DNA from: Lycocorax pyrrhopterus obiensis | Taxonomy: Eukaryota; Chordata; Aves; Passeriformes; Paradisaeidae | Direction of reading: 5' to 3' | Assembly (NCBI GenBank): GCA_014706295.1 | Contig: JACSVZ010000024.1 | Coordinates: forward strand, 1,729,136 to 1,793,135 | DNA length: 64,000 nt | The notes under the pieces: model-generated | What the model was told of the DNA's origin: nothing | What the model saw: only the letters and a program-made list of their open reading frames with translations | The model's database searches: none | Part shown: positions 10,829-22,425 of the stretch, one piece after another | Layout of the letters: each line of letters begins with the position of its first letter | How positions within the stretch are numbered: position 1 is the stretch's first letter | Position numbers and translations under genes: made by a program

Positions 10829-11566
10829 GTGGCAGCTCTGCTCTGCATTCCAGAGGCCTGAAGGAAAAACCCTTTGCAGGGAGCAACAAAACAGAAGCTC
10901 GTGGGGTCTGGAGATGGTGCTTCCATGTCATTCCACGACCGTGCAGGGGAATTTGATCGGGAAGCCTGCGCAAGGGAGAAATTCCCTCTCTCCCTTGGCT
11001 TCTCGGTTGTTTCCCTGGGAGAGCTGTGGAAGGTGATGGATTGCTCGGGAGGGAAGGCAGTAGTGCCCTTTCTGTTTGTGTGGAGTGTGTCTAATATACT
11101 GATATATGCCGCATTCCTCCCTTTTAAATATAAATCAATACGCTGCTGTATTTCACACGGGGAGCGGGCGCGGGCCGGTCAATGCGCAGTGAAAATGTCT
11201 TCATTCCCCAGGGTGCCCCTGGCTGGCCTGGAGGGCTGCAGCTCACAGGCACCCAGGGACTGCAGACGTGCTCGGGCTTTTCCAGAGAGCTGTGCCAAGA
11301 GCCCGGTGAAACCACGTCGGGGCTTTCCCTGTGTCCTGACACTGCCGAGATCCTGGGCAGCAGCAGCAGCACGGAACCAGCCCTCCCTGCTGCGCCCTTG
11401 GGAGCCAAACTGGCCCCGGATACAGGACCAAACCGCTCATCCCAGTCCCTGCTGGGCAGCCCAGGGCCTTTGCAGCAGCTCAGATCAGGCCAGCAGCGTC
11501 CGCTCACAGCCCAGAAACCAACGGTGTCCTGGGCTCATCCCTCAGCGTGGGCATCAGGGAAGGGGC
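10829..11566. other. Unique sequence with an AT-rich block
   Basis: Around 11085-11160, 'gtctaatatactgatatatg' and 'cccttttaaatataaatc' form a compact AT-rich patch inside GC-rich DNA, then the CpG-rich 'gggagcgggcgcgggccgg'. A conserved regulatory element is possible. No gene is recognised. Confidence 0.35.
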
Positions 11567-12103
11567 GATTCTGCCCCTCTGCCCTGCTCAGGTGAGACCC
11601 CACCTGCAGACCTGCCTCAGCCCTGGGGCCGACAGCAGAAGGATGTGAAGCTGCTGGAGAGAGCCCAGAGGAGGCCCTGGAGATGCTCCTGGAACCTCCT
11701 CTGTGCAGACAAGCTGGGAGAGCTGGAGTTGCTCACCTGGAGAGGAGAAGGCTCCAGGGAGAGCTCAGAGCCCCTTGCAGGGCCTAAGGGGGCTCCAGGA
11801 GAGCTGGAGAGGGACTGGGGACAAGGGATTCAGGGACAGGACACAGGGAATGGCTTCCCAGTGGCAGAGGGCAGGGCTGGATGGGATCTTGGGAAGGAAT
11901 TGTTCCCTGGGAGGGTGGGCAGGGGCTGGGATGGAATTCCCAGAGCAGCTGTGGCTGCCCCTGGATCCCTGGCAGTGCCCAAGGCCAGGCTGGACATTGG
12001 GGCTTGGAGCAGCCTGGGACAGTGGGGGGTGTCCCTGCCCATGGCAGGGGATGGAACAGGATGGTCTTTAAGGTCCCTTCCAACCAAATCGTTCCATGAC
12101 TCC
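11567..12103 (+). repeat. CR1 LINE 3' fragment, about 535 bp
   Basis: One of the longest CR1 pieces here. It runs from 'gattctgcccctctgccctg' through 'ggtgagaccccacctgcag', 'ggaggccctggag', 'ggagagggactgggg', 'aaggaattgttccctgg', 'tggctgcccctggatccctg', 'gacagtggggggtgtccctg' to 'aggtcccttccaacc' and the tail 'cgttccatgactcc'. Its frame is open over much of the length but frameshifted against any reverse-transcriptase reading; it is the 3' UTR region, not coding. Confidence 0.95.
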
Positions 12104-12779
12104 ACTTTTCCCTGCCCTGGTCCCATGGGTGAGGGCTCTGTCTGTGTGCGGTGCATGACCCAGGGTGTGATGCTCAGGCTCAGCCCCTCATGCTCTTCAG
12201 GAGGACTCAGGGCCTCAGCTGCACTTCTGTCCGAGCTGTTGGTCCATCCATCCTTGCCCAAAGCTCTCCAGGTGCCAGGACCTTGGGTACAGTGCATTTG
12301 TGGATCTGGGCCGTCCTTTCTCCAGAGTCCATAACCCTTTCATCCTTCAGCCCTTCCAGCTCACCCTGCAAAGCCCCCTGGGCTCAGGCTGTGGCTGCAG
12401 CAGCACAAGAAGCCCCTAGTCCCAGGGCAGACCCCAACCAGCTGTGTCCAGGAGCTCTGGGCTCAGCTGGGTGAGCCCCAGGGATGAAAATCGCCCTGAA
12501 CCCAGCACTGAGCAGAGCAGGGACTCAGCTCCTCCTGCCAGACTCATTCTGGCTCCAATAATCTGTGCAACAAACTCAGATTTTCCTCTCTGGTTTCCTG
12601 CCTGTCTGTCCATGCCCACGCTGGCACTCCCAGGTGACCCCAGCAGCGCTCGTGGGGCTCAGCAAAACCCCATCCACAGGGCAGGGATAGAGCCAAACGA
12701 TGCCTCCAGCCACATCCACTCCTTCCTGCTCCTCACCCTGCTGGCAGCTGGGCAATGGCGCTGCTGCTGTTATGGGTTA
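12104..12779. other. Unique sequence, nothing recognised
   Basis: GC-moderate DNA after the CR1 copy. Open frames are short and featureless. Confidence 0.45.
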
Positions 12780-13335
12780 AAAAAAATGAAATAAAACCTA
12801 CTCCTCACAATTGCAAAATGTTTGCAGATTCCAAGGACTGCTAATTATACAACAGTTTCAGATCTGGGCTATTATTTATGATCAAAAAATGTCAATTTGT
12901 ATAGACTCCAACATTTCACCTACTAAAAAGCTCACCCATTAATTCATGTTGCATTTAAATGTTCGTTTTAGGCCAGATTTCTCTGGTTAATGCACACGAT
13001 TCTCTTTCAAGTCCTTTGGAAGCCAGAGTTGAAGTTGAAAAGGAGAAGCGGCCCCTTTTCTGGAACCTTCTACTGAGAGAAAAAAAAATGTTAATTATCT
13101 CTCAATATTTTATTAATAATCAATTTCTTATGATTATTTTTTTAATGAGATGTCATTACATAAATGCCCTCATTTTCTGGAGTGCATGCGGTATTTGTAG
13201 GAGCCCGTGATAGAGTTTGCATGAATAATTCCCATTCAATTGACTATTCCCAAACTGTTCCCCTCAACCCTCGGCTGTTTATCACTGAGGATGTGTGGTT
13301 GGCCATTCCGCTTGCAGGGCATTATTGCTAATTGG
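12780..13335. other. AT-rich unique segment, candidate conserved non-coding element
   Basis: The most AT-rich 500 bp of the first third of the window. It includes 'taattatctctcaatatttt', 'attaataatcaatttctta', 'gatgtcattacataaatgcc' and 'gagtttgcatgaataattcc'. The last resembles an octamer/POU-type site (TTTGCATGAATAAT). The segment is non-repetitive and sharply bounded. Function is inferred from composition only. Confidence 0.35.
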
Positions 13336-14015
13336 GTGAGCGGAGTTCGACAGCCCAGACAGATTCGGGGTTAGTGGGTAGCACAGAGGGAAGAACGCAG
13401 CCACCAGGTGGAAATGTGGATAAAATCTCAGATCTGGGAGATTTCGGGATCAGGAAACATTTCCCTGAATCTCTGGGTGTCGTTTGAGTGGCACAGTGAG
13501 AAATCTGCTCCCCCCTGGGCCAGGAGAGCGGGACTGGGAGTCCTCTCTGCAGCAGTGACTCCAGGAGCAGGGACTTGATAACCAGGGCCAGATTTCCCTG
13601 CTTGACCTGAAGTAAAAGGGAAAAAACAGCATTTAGGGAACTGGATCCTTTCAGGCCTGCATGACCCAAAGTAACAATAAAATAAAACCAAGCCCATGAT
13701 GGATTTCTGAAGGCACAGATCCCCTCAGCACCGCGTGATGCAGCTGCAGCTGTGCCCAGGAGTGTCTCAATAAGGAAAATCAAATCCAGTTCTGCAGGGC
13801 ACAGGGCACGTTCTTGGGGTCAGGGAGCTCCTTCTGAGCCCAGCTGAGGCTGGGCTGGATTTCAGTTCATTTTTCACTGAGGGTGAGGTTTCTCCACTCG
13901 GGGCAGAAGCCAACAACCTTGTGCTGGCTGCTCTGACACCAGTCAGGAACCTCTGGACCATCTCCCTGAGCCAAAACCACCCGCTGGGAGATGGCTCAGG
14001 AGCAGGGCCAGGGTG
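13336..14015. other. Unique sequence, nothing recognised
   Basis: No interspersed repeat or coding exon recognised between the AT-rich segment and the 14.0-kb minisatellite. Confidence 0.45.
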
Positions 14016-14456
14016 AGGCACATCCCCGGGATGCTGACACGTCCCCAGGATGATGGCACATCCTTGAGACAATGTCACATCCCCAGGACCAGGGCACCTC
14101 CCTGGGACAATATCACATCCCCAGACGATGGAACACTCCCAGGACAGTGGCACATCCCCAGGACGAGGGCACATCCCCAGGACCAGGGCACATTCCCAGG
14201 ACGATGGCACATCCCCAGGATGATGGAGCATTCCCAGGACAATGGCCCAGCCCCAGGGCGATGGCGCATCCCCAGGATGATGGAACATTCCCAGGACAAT
14301 GGCCCAGCCCCAGGACAGTGGCACATCCCCAGGATGATGGCACATCCCCGGTACCTTGGCAATTTCCCAGGATGAGGGCACATCCCCAGGATGATAGAAC
14401 ACTCCCAGGACCAGGGCACATTCCCAGGACAGTGGCACCTCCCCAGGACGATGGCC
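14016..14456. repeat. 19-bp minisatellite, about 23 copies
   Basis: The consensus is 'ggatgatggcacatcccca' (19 bp) with many variants: 'ggaccagggcacattccca', 'ggacaatggcccagcccca', 'ggacagtggcacctcccca'. Variation is concentrated at DDG/PGP-like positions 4-6 and 11-15. Frame rotation every 57 bp keeps all frames open in both directions. Confidence 0.95.
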
Positions 14457-15010
14457 CAGCGTGCCCGGTGAGGATCTGCAGAGTGGCTGGAGGTGGGAGG
14501 GAATCCCTGCATTCCTGCGGGGAGGGGGAAGGAGCCGTGGGTGATAAGACCCTGGCAGCGTTCAATAAGTCTCCGAGCCTGCTGCCTAAGTGAGATGTTG
14601 ACAGAAACAAAAGAAACCCCGTTAGGAAATCTCTCCTCCTCCTGGAAGAGGGAGAGGGCTTTCTTGGAGGGGGGAGAGGAAGGTTTGCATACATTTCAAG
14701 GCTCAGCCAAAATACAAAGTGCTTTTTGTGAACGCAAGAGAAAAGGACGTGAAGCAGGCAGAAGAGGAGGAGGAAGAGAAGGGGAAGGATGCCTCAATAC
14801 AAAAAAGCTTAGCCTGATAAAATATTTAGGACGGGCTCACACATCAGAATATTAATGCTCTGCATTCCTTGTGCTTGCACTCTGTTGATCTTCATTCTCC
14901 AGTGACCTTGTTTACAGTATCTGAATTTGCAGTCTGCATTTTAATAAGGCCCTGAGAGAAGGTCTGAGACACAGCGCCTCACTGAACCAACTTCAAAACC
15001 CTGCTCCGAC
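14457..15010. other. Unique segment with AT-rich 3' half
   Basis: From about 14790, 'caaaaaagcttagcctgata', 'aaaatatttaggacgggc', 'agaatattaatgctctgc' and 'gaatttgcagtctgcatttt' form an AT-rich, non-repetitive block immediately before a CpG-rich region. This could be regulatory, but I cannot test conservation. Confidence 0.35.
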
Positions 15011-15029
15011 TGGTTGGAATTCTGGAGGA

Positions 15030-15790
15030 TGGGATGCGGCTCCGGGGTGCCTGGTGCCCTCCGAGGACAGAGCCTCCGGAGAGCCCACCCCGGGGCAGCC
15101 GCCGCCGCCTCGGACCGGCAAACTGGGGCAGCGCGGAGAGGCTCCTCCATGCCATTAATTAAATTCCCTTCCCACCTCCTCCAACGCTCGGTGGAAGCCG
15201 GGGCTGCCCCACAGGGTGCAGCCAGCCCCCGCACAACGGCTGGTCCCCTTCTCTTCCTCCTGCCATCCCCAGGTGACCCCCGGGACATCGACCGGCTGCT
15301 CCCCACGGGCTCTGCCAGCCGCGGTTAAGCAGCTGCGAGTGCCGGGGAGCCACGGTCCCCTCGGCAGGCAGCGCGGCGGGCCGGAGGCAGCCGCCGTCCC
15401 CTGCAGCGCCTGGAGAGCGACGCGTGTTCCCGGACCTGAATTGCCTAATGGGCTGTGAAGGGTCTCAGCAGGCAGAGCCCAGCCTCGAGGGGTTGTGGGG
15501 GAGATCGAGCAGGCAGCGTGTTTGTCACATCTGCTCCCTGCTCCTGCCGAGAGGCTGTCGCGGGTGGGGAGGGCAGGGGGAGCCCGCCCGGGGGATGCGC
15601 CAGCGCCCAGCTCTGCCCGCCCGAGGCTGGCAGGGTCCGAGCGGGCTGAGCCGAGCTCTGAGCACGGGATTGCGATGGCACGGGGCCATTCTGCGCCGGT
15701 CCCTGTCCTGCTGCGGTCCCCGTCCAGCTCCGGTCCCTGTCCCGCTCCGGTCCCCGTCCCCCCAGCAGAGGGTGGTGGCAGCCCGTGGAC
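15030..15790. other. CpG-rich region
   Basis: CpG density is clearly higher than in flanking DNA, for example 'gcagccgccgccgcctcgga', 'cagcgcggcgggccggaggc' and 'gaacgcgctgcgagg' just downstream. Open frames on both strands follow from stop depletion. No TATA box, splice donor or recognised first exon can be assigned. A promoter is possible. Confidence 0.45.
15697..15764. repeat. Short 17-18-bp tandem repeat
   Basis: Four units of 'ccggtccctgtcccgct' and its variant 'gcggtccccgtccagct' lie within the CpG-rich region. Confidence 0.8.
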
Positions 15791-16140
15791 ACGCCAGGGC
15801 TGGCCGGCGCTGGAGACGAGCAAGGACATCCCGGGCTGTGGATGCTGCTGGCGGTGCCCAGTGTCCTGCACAGCTGCTGGCAGTTCTCGGGAAGCCTCGC
15901 TGTCCGCAGGGACAGCCCTGCCCTGTTTGTCCCGGGAGAACGCGCTGCGAGGTTGGTGCGGTGCCCGGGCACGGCACAGTGTGCCCACAGCGGCACCGCA
16001 GCGCTGGGAGGGAGCAGCAAAACAACAACAGGGCCCCCGGGGATTTTGGAACAACCTCCTTGAAAGCAGATCCTGGAAATGAGCTTGGTGCCAGTCACAC
16101 CCCCTCAAATACCCAGAGCATTCAGAGGGTGGGGGAGACT

Positions 16141-16346
16141 CTTCCTTTTTCCCACCCCACTCCTGCTGGGTTTTGGGGCACCTTTCCCTTATCCCACCCC
16201 ACTCCTGCTGGGTTTTGGGGCACCCTTCCCTTATCCCACCCCACTCTTGCTGGGTTTCAGGGCACCCTTCCCTTATCCCACCCCACTCCTGCTGGGTTTT
16301 GGGGCACCTTTCCCTTATCCCACCCCACTCCTGCTGGGTTTTGCTT
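16141..16346. repeat. 42-bp minisatellite, about 5 copies
   Basis: The unit reads 'tcccaccccactcctgctgg', then 'gttttggggcaccctttccc' and TTA. Copies are nearly identical, with one variant ACTCTTGCTGGGTTTCAGG. Being 14 codons long, it gives a 14-residue periodic frame on the plus strand, and a related periodic frame (GGIREGCPKTQQEW type) on the minus strand that belongs to a 434-codon open frame. I read both as artefacts. Confidence 0.95.
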
Positions 16347-16620
16347 TTAGAAGAACCAGAAGCGTCCCGTGATTTGCAAAGGCAGCCACGCTCCCTCCCC
16401 CTCACCGCCCACTCCATCTCTCCTCTCGCTGCCCCCGGGCTCGTTCTGTGTGGTGCCATGCCTGGGGTGACCCCGTGGTGTCACAGGCAGGGGACTGTGG
16501 GCAGCAGCGTCCTAGGACGGCGCTCCAAGGTGTGTCACAGCACGGGCACCGTGCCAGGAGTGGGAGGCAGGAGGGAGTTTGTGTCCACACAGCACTTGGC
16601 ACGTTCGTACTCCAACATAA

Positions 16621-16673
16621 ATCACGGAATCACGGAATATCCTGAGCTGGAAGGGACCCACGAGGATCATCAA
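16621..16673 (-). repeat. CR1 LINE 3' tail, very short
   Basis: 'atcacggaatcacggaatat' followed by 'cctgagctggaagggaccca' and 'cgaggatcatc'. Only about 50 bp of CR1 tail remain. It is the shortest CR1 fragment here. Confidence 0.88.
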
Positions 16674-18354
16674 AGGACACCTCCTAGAGGAACTCAGCTA
16701 AATGAGTGAATCCTCGCGGAGACTCTGGGAGGGAAGGGAGGATGGGGGTGTTTTTATCTGTTTCACACATGGGAAAATACAATCCTTAGGCTCTGGCGAA
16801 GCAAAGGTGGGAACGTGGAGCAGGTTCCTTCCAGTGTTACCTTTCTCACCTCGGCATCCACAGGGCCAGCAGCCAGCTGGGCGTCCCTGCCCCTGCACAG
16901 CCTCCTGGAGGAGACCTTCCCTGCTTCAATCCTGCTTTTTCCTGGAAAAAGATCCTCAAGTCTCTCCCCTTTGCTAACAGAGGAAGAGCTCAGGGCAGTG
17001 CAGCACCTTCCTGAGGAGTCACACCACCCTGTGGCACCGGGGTCCTCTCCTGGGGGTAGTGACGAGCTCCACTGCCTGGTGCTTCTCCCCTGTGGAAAGG
17101 GGGAAGTTTGGGAGGCTCCAAGGGCTACACCAGAGCACTGAGATCTCCAGCAAAGCAGGAAAAACGTGCAACTCCAGCTCAGGACTTGTTCACTGCCCTG
17201 ACAGAGGTTCAGAGATGATTTTCAAGAGCAACAAGGGACGTTCCTCCTCCCTAGTGACCTTTCTTCCTTCTCTGAAGAGCTGCAGGCACAGACGTGTGCT
17301 CTGTCCCCGTCTCTGCTCAGCGTGTCCTGCCTGGCTGGGGTTTGTGAGCAGCTCCAGTGCAGGCTGGGCAAGTCTGGCCCTGCAGCTCTTTCCTTCCTGG
17401 GCAGCTGCCTGCTCTGTCCTTGTCACTTGTTCCCCTCCCACCACTTGTTTTTTTTTTTAGGATGCCTGAACTGAACTTGAATTCCAAACCATCACAGGAG
17501 AGATCCTGCGCGTTCTCTTGTAGTTCTGGAGAGAATTTCCCCCAGCACGATCCTTGCCAGACACATGTGGCTGCAGGAGACCAAGGGCTGATCTCGCTGC
17601 CCCCATCGTGGCCAGTTCAACCAGTGAAGCTTGAGGCTGACTCCAGACCTCTTTCCCACTGTGAAATGAACCCCAGCACTTCAAAACTACATTTTGGTAG
17701 TCCCTCCTGGACTGGGACACACAGTCATTCTGGGGACAACTGAGAAATCCCACCAGCCCAGCTCTGAGATGACTGGGAAAGACAACAGAGCTCACAGAGC
17801 TCAAGGCTGACTTTTGTTTTCCAGTTCAAAGCTTTTGGCACCGTCCCAGTCTCTCTTTCCAGCTTGGCTGGGCACCATCAGAAGGGAAAGAGTGTGGCCA
17901 CTCATTAAGTAAATCCCAATTCTCCCTGGGCTCTGTAGCTTGGCTGGCAACACCAAAATCTGAGGAAGGTGGGATTCCCTGGGAAAAGTCAGCTCGTAGG
18001 GAGACACAGCGGGCTCTGAGGCCGGACTGTGCACCCAGCTCACGGCATCCCCCTGCCCCAATACAGCCGCTCCCTGTTGAAGGGTCTCTGCCCTGGGAGG
18101 CCCCCTTTGGGGCCACCACTTCATCCAGAGATGTCATTTGGGGGAGCAGGATGAGGCTGCTGAGTCCCTGGGCACTGGGAGCAGGGATGTGGAGGGGGAG
18201 GCTGATGTGTCCTGGAGCCTGTGCAGGACCTTGGGCGTGGAAGTGCCTGTGAGGAGCCGCAGATCCTCACTGCACATCTGCTGAGCCCTGCGAGGCACTT
18301 TTGGGGTGCAGAGGTGCAACCTCCAGAGAAAGAGGTTCATGTAACTGGGGATAT
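16674..18354. other. Unique sequence; one polypyrimidine-AG
   Basis: GC-moderate DNA without recognised repeats. 'cttgtttttttttttag' at 17443-17460 is a splice-acceptor-like tract followed by a 95-codon frame, but the frame has no recognisable domain and no donor could be matched. No gene is called. Confidence 0.4.
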
Positions 18355-18434
18355 GAGGCTTTGGAGCCTCAACAGCTGGGAAATTCCCTGGCCTCTGCGT
18401 GCCTCAGTTTCCCCATCTATCAAATGAGGCCATC
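18355..18434 (-). repeat. Possible MIR-type SINE remnant
   Basis: 'gcgtgcctcagtttccccat' plus 'ctatcaaatgag' matches the complement of the MIR core (TGCCTCAGTTTCCCCATCTGTAAAATG). The left part, near 'gcctcaacagctgggaaatt', is less clear. It is the best of the three MIR-like phrases in this window. Confidence 0.55.
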
Positions 18435-19480
18435 AATGCATCTTCCTGCACCATCTGAGACCTTTTCCCTGTGTGCCAGCTCTGTGATGGGGCAGAGGTT
18501 GGGCATTGGGATCAGGCCAGGCAGTGCCATCCTGTCCCAGCAGCCCTGGAGCCGGGGCAGGGTGGCACAGGTGCCTGCGCTGGCACAGCCTCGGGGCTCT
18601 CACAGCTCCTGGGGCACAGCTGCAGTGCAGAGGACACCCAGACTCATCCCCTGGGTTTCCTTAAAGCTCTCAGTCCCCTTGCCCGGCCCCGGAGTGTCAG
18701 CGAGGCTGGGCTCAGGTAGGGATGGAGCTGCAGGGCCAGATGCGCTCTGTGTGCAGCTCTCCAGCACATCTGCAGCTCAGAGCAGCAGCAAAGGGCCCTG
18801 AGCCGCTGCCGTGAGGGTCTCACCCTCGCCCCCAGCCCCTGGGAGTGCCAATATCCATCAGATCCCTTGGCAGGCAGGTGGAGCTGGGAGCGGGGTGCTC
18901 CCCTCAGCCCTCCAGCACTGGCACCTTCTCCAAACTGGAGCTCTGGGGACGGGGGCCACACCCAGGGCAGGGTCACACCTATGGAATGGGAAGGAGATGT
19001 GGGGTAAACCTGAGCCCCAGCACTCCGAGGATTGCTCCAAGCCACCCCAGAGGAGGAGTTCTGGGATTTTTTCCTGCTGCCTCAGGGGGATGTGGTGCTC
19101 TGTGCACCCCGATACGCTCAGAGCACGCAAAGGTGCTGAGCCCCAGTGCAAGAAACACGGAGATGAAACCATTTCCATGGGGAGCCTGGAAAAATCATGG
19201 GGAGCAGCATTTTGGGACCGTCTGTGGGTGGGTCCCCGAGGCAGGAGGGCCAGTCCGTGGCACTGGGTCCCACGGGAGGGTCTGCCCGTGCCGGGCCCCC
19301 CTCGCCAGCTCCCAGCCCCCTCCCATCCCCACCCCGCTCCCCCGGCGCTGGCAGAGCCCTGGCTGAGGGCTGGCCGTGATTTATTTCGGAACATTTCTTG
19401 CCTGTTGAAAGCCTGACCTCAGATATGGAGAGACGACGTGGGGAAGATGTACGAGTGTCTCTCCGCAAAAGTGCATCAGA
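18435..19480. other. Unique sequence, nothing recognised
   Basis: GC-rich DNA with long featureless open frames on both strands. No repeat family or exon assigned. Confidence 0.45.
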
Positions 19481-19720
19481 GAAATTGAGCGTGAGCCGCC
19501 ATCAATCTGCCCGGGAGCCGCGGCCCCGCGCAACAGCGAGGGACGGGAGGGACCCGCGAAGGTCACCCGGGAGCTGACTCAGCCTCCCCGCTCCTGCCAT
19601 CCATCACGGCCGCGGGGAAGCGGCAGGAGGCAGAGGCTGGAGGCAATCTCCGGCTCATCCCTCACCCAGCCCCCTTCGCGTCTTCCTCGGGAGCCGGAGA
19701 GGCACAAATGTCACGGGGGG
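19481..19720. other. CpG-rich patch
   Basis: 'gggagccgcggccccgcgca', 'ggacccgcgaaggtcacccg' and 'cacggccgcggggaagcgg' give a local CpG cluster preceded by AT-richer 'gatttatttcggaacatttc'. It could be a regulatory CpG island; no transcript evidence. Confidence 0.35.
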
Positions 19721-19993
19721 CACGGTCAGCGGTGACCTTTCGGTGGCCGTAATGAGCCCTGGCAGGCTCCGTGGGGAGAGCCGTGGCCCCGGCCGAGGCT
19801 CCTGCCCCGGGGGCTGGGACAAGGACGAGATGGATGGAACGCGGGGACAGAGGTGACAGGAGGGCTTTTCCCTCTCGGTGGCTCCAGCTCGTGCAGCAGC
19901 AGCGCTTGGATAACCTGCGGAGGGTCCCCTAAATCTGCTGAGGACTAGAAAGGAGTTGAGCTCTTCTCAGCAGTTCTTAGAGCAGCGAGAATG

Positions 19994-20580
19994 AATCCCA
20001 GAATCACAGAATCTCAGAAACCCTGAAATGAATCCCAGAATCCCAGAATCCCAGAATCCCTGAGTCAGGAAAAGACCTCCAAGACCATTGAGTCCAACCT
20101 CTAACAGAATCCCCCTGTGCCCATTGAACCACGGCATGAAGTGCCAAGTCTACCCATGTTTTGGACACATCCAGAGATGGTGACTCCACCACTGCCCTGA
20201 GCAGCTCATTCCAAAGATTAACTCTTCTGTCAGTGACAGAATTTTCTGTAATATCCACCCTGAGCCTCCCCTGGCCCAGCCTGAGGCCGTTCCCTCTCCT
20301 CCTGTCCCTGTTCCCTGGCAGCAGAGCCCGACCCCCCCCCGGCTGCCCCCTCCTGTCAGGGAGTTGTGCAGAGCCACAAGGGCCCCCCTGAGCCTCCTTT
20401 TCTCCAGGCTGAGCCCCTTTCCCAGCTCCCTCAGGAATTCTCCAGCCCCTTCCCAGCTCCGCTCCCTGCCCTGGACTCGCTCCAGCCCCTCAATCTCTCC
20501 CCACCCTTTATCCCAGCTCTCAGCAGAGATCTCAGCACCAAGGGGAGGAGAAGCCCAGTCCCTCCCCTGGCCTGGATCCA
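19994..20580 (-). repeat. CR1 LINE 3' fragment with expanded tail
   Basis: The 3' tail is expanded: the octamer-like 'gaatcccagaatcccagaat' is repeated over about 60 bp. It is followed by 'agacctccaagaccattgag', 'gtgccaagtctacccatg', 'ccctgagcctcccctggccc', 'ttccctctcctcctgtccct' and 'ctcctgtcagggagttgtgc'. The copy is related to the one at 59.1 kb. The 5' border is uncertain between 20505 and 20580. Confidence 0.93.
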
Positions 20581-21710
20581 AGCTGGTCACCTTCAGCTCG
20601 CAGCAAAAAGCACCTCCAAAGGGTTTTTCTCCACAGATGATGAGGGACAATTAACACCACATCCCATCACAAGATTTCCGGAGTTCTGGAGGGGCCTGAG
20701 CACAAGTCCCAGATTTTGATGAGTGTCTTTGGAAAAGTTCTAAACAATCCACCTGCAAAACTCATATGGTGGCTTCTGCCAGGTGCCTGCGCAGTGCCAG
20801 GCACAGGGATGCTGCTGTGGATCTGGCCCCAGATTACCTTAATAACTCTGCAGATTGGAAGCTGTGAGAGGTAATTGATTCTCCACTTCATTAGTTAAAC
20901 TGAAAAAGGAATTAAGAACTACCGAGGGTACAGCAAAGTGGTTGGCCAAAGGCTTGTTGTGATGAGAACAGGTAAGCTTATTTACCTTTTGTTTTTATCA
21001 GATGGGAATGATTTTGAAAAGAAAACATTAGGATTTAAAGTGGGGAATCAAGACCTCATTACTTTTCAGAATTTCCTGTTGCTAAATTGATTCAGGTTTT
21101 CTGTTGCTTTACAGAGTTTTGAAGACAGATTCAGTCACAGCAAAATAGATTTTTTTATTATTATTATTTTATTTTTCTGGTGAATAAACTATCCAGCCAA
21201 AAGAAGCCTCACAGCTGCCCATAGCCAGCTGTTGGTAGAGCCAAGAGGCTCCTAATTCTCAGAGGACCTCTGAAAATCCTTACCTCTGGTTTTGTTCCAT
21301 GCTCCAGAGCACTGGTGAGTGACAGAGTAATTCCCCAAGGGTCAGGTCAGGGGGACATCACCACAGCCACCCCTGAGCCTGGAGGAGGGTCTGGCTCCAG
21401 GGGTTGAGGTTAAGTGGGGGGAAAGTGCCCAGAAATACACAGAGGAGGACACTGCATCTTCCAGGGATCTTGTTGGATGGGACTGAGGAACCTGAGGAGT
21501 TCCTGGGCAGAGGGAGGGGCTCTCCCACTGTGGATGTCCATCCCATGGAGAACGTGGAGAGAGAGCCCCAGAGGGAACACTCCAGGCAGGTCAGGTCAGG
21601 GAGGGGCAGTTCATGCAGAGACACAAATTGTTCCCAGGTCACCTCTGGGAGGTGTGGAAACCCCTCCTTGGTTCCCGCTCCCACCTCTGCGCTTTTGCTT
21701 CCCACAAAAC
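20581..21710. other. Unique region with AT-rich core
   Basis: From about 20860 to 21190 the DNA is AT-rich and non-repetitive, with 'gaggtaattgattctccac', 'ttcattagttaaactg', 'aggtaagcttatttacct' (an imperfect palindrome) and 'tttttttattattattattt'. It could be a conserved element. The flanks are featureless. Confidence 0.35.
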
Positions 21711-22080
21711 CATGAGGAGCAGCTGAGGGCTCTTGGAATGTTCAGCTGCAGCAGAGAGCTCAGGGATCTGCAGCTCCTCCTGAGGGGCAGCTCCGATCTC
21801 TGCTCCCTGGGGCAGGGACAGGAGCCAGGGAACGGCTGGAGCTGGGCCAGGGCAGGCTCAGGCTGGAGATGAGGGAAAGGTTCTTCCCCCAGAGGGTGCT
21901 GGGCACTGCCCAGGCTCGCCAGGGAATGGGCACGGCCCCCAGGCTGCCAGAGCTCCGGAGCGTTTGGGCAGCACTGCCAGGGATGCCCAGGGTGGGATTT
22001 GGGGTGTCTGTGCAGGGCCAGGGGCTGGAATCCATGATCCCTGTGGGTCCCTTCAGCTCAGGGTGTTCTGCGGTTCTGTG
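21711..22080 (+). repeat. CR1 LINE 3' fragment
   Basis: Sense copy: 'atgaggagcagctgagggct', 'ggctcaggctggagatgagg', 'cccccagagggtgctgggca', 'ggtgggatttggggtgtctg', then 'tccctgtgggtcccttcagc' and the degraded tail 'tgttctgcggttctgtg'. It has the same subfamily blocks as 2.65 and 46.9 kb. Confidence 0.94.
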
Positions 22081-22425
22081 TAATTTACTGTGTAATTAAT
22101 TAATCCTTTGTGCTGCTGCACATCCTCCATGGTGGAGGGTTCCCCTCCCTCAGTGTGGATGCCTCTGTCAGGTGTCAAAGCACAAATGAAGCTGAATCTC
22201 CTCTCTACAGACCCTGCAGGGACACCAGGACCTCCAAAATGCACCATGGCCCTGCAAGAGGCACTGAGAGATGCTCTGGAGGCCTCAGCTGATTTCCACA
22301 GGAGAGAAGAGCACTTGGACCCAGCTGAGCTTCCAAGGCAGCTTTGCCAGGCAGGGAATTGCCCAGGAGCCCAGCCCTGGTCTGGCTGCCCCAGTGCGAT
22401 GGCCAGGACAGGCTGTGCCAGGGAG
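22081..22425. other. Unique sequence, nothing recognised
   Basis: Short spacer between a CR1 copy and a minisatellite. An open frame continues from here into the minisatellite, but nothing in the non-repetitive part is recognisable. Confidence 0.45.

Noticed and set aside
10874..12334. 486-codon plus-strand open frame
   Set aside because: More than half of it is the CR1 3' region at 11567-12103, which is not coding in CR1. The rest is featureless.
15155..16459. 434-codon minus-strand open frame, the longest after 10874
   Set aside because: It crosses a 42-bp minisatellite and a CpG-rich region where stops are rare; overlapping frames on the plus strand are also long. No domain recognised.
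17443..17743. Exon after a polypyrimidine-AG at 17443-17460
   Set aside because: A 95-codon frame follows, but it has no domain and no neighbouring exon; poly-T runs before AG are common by chance in 64 kb.
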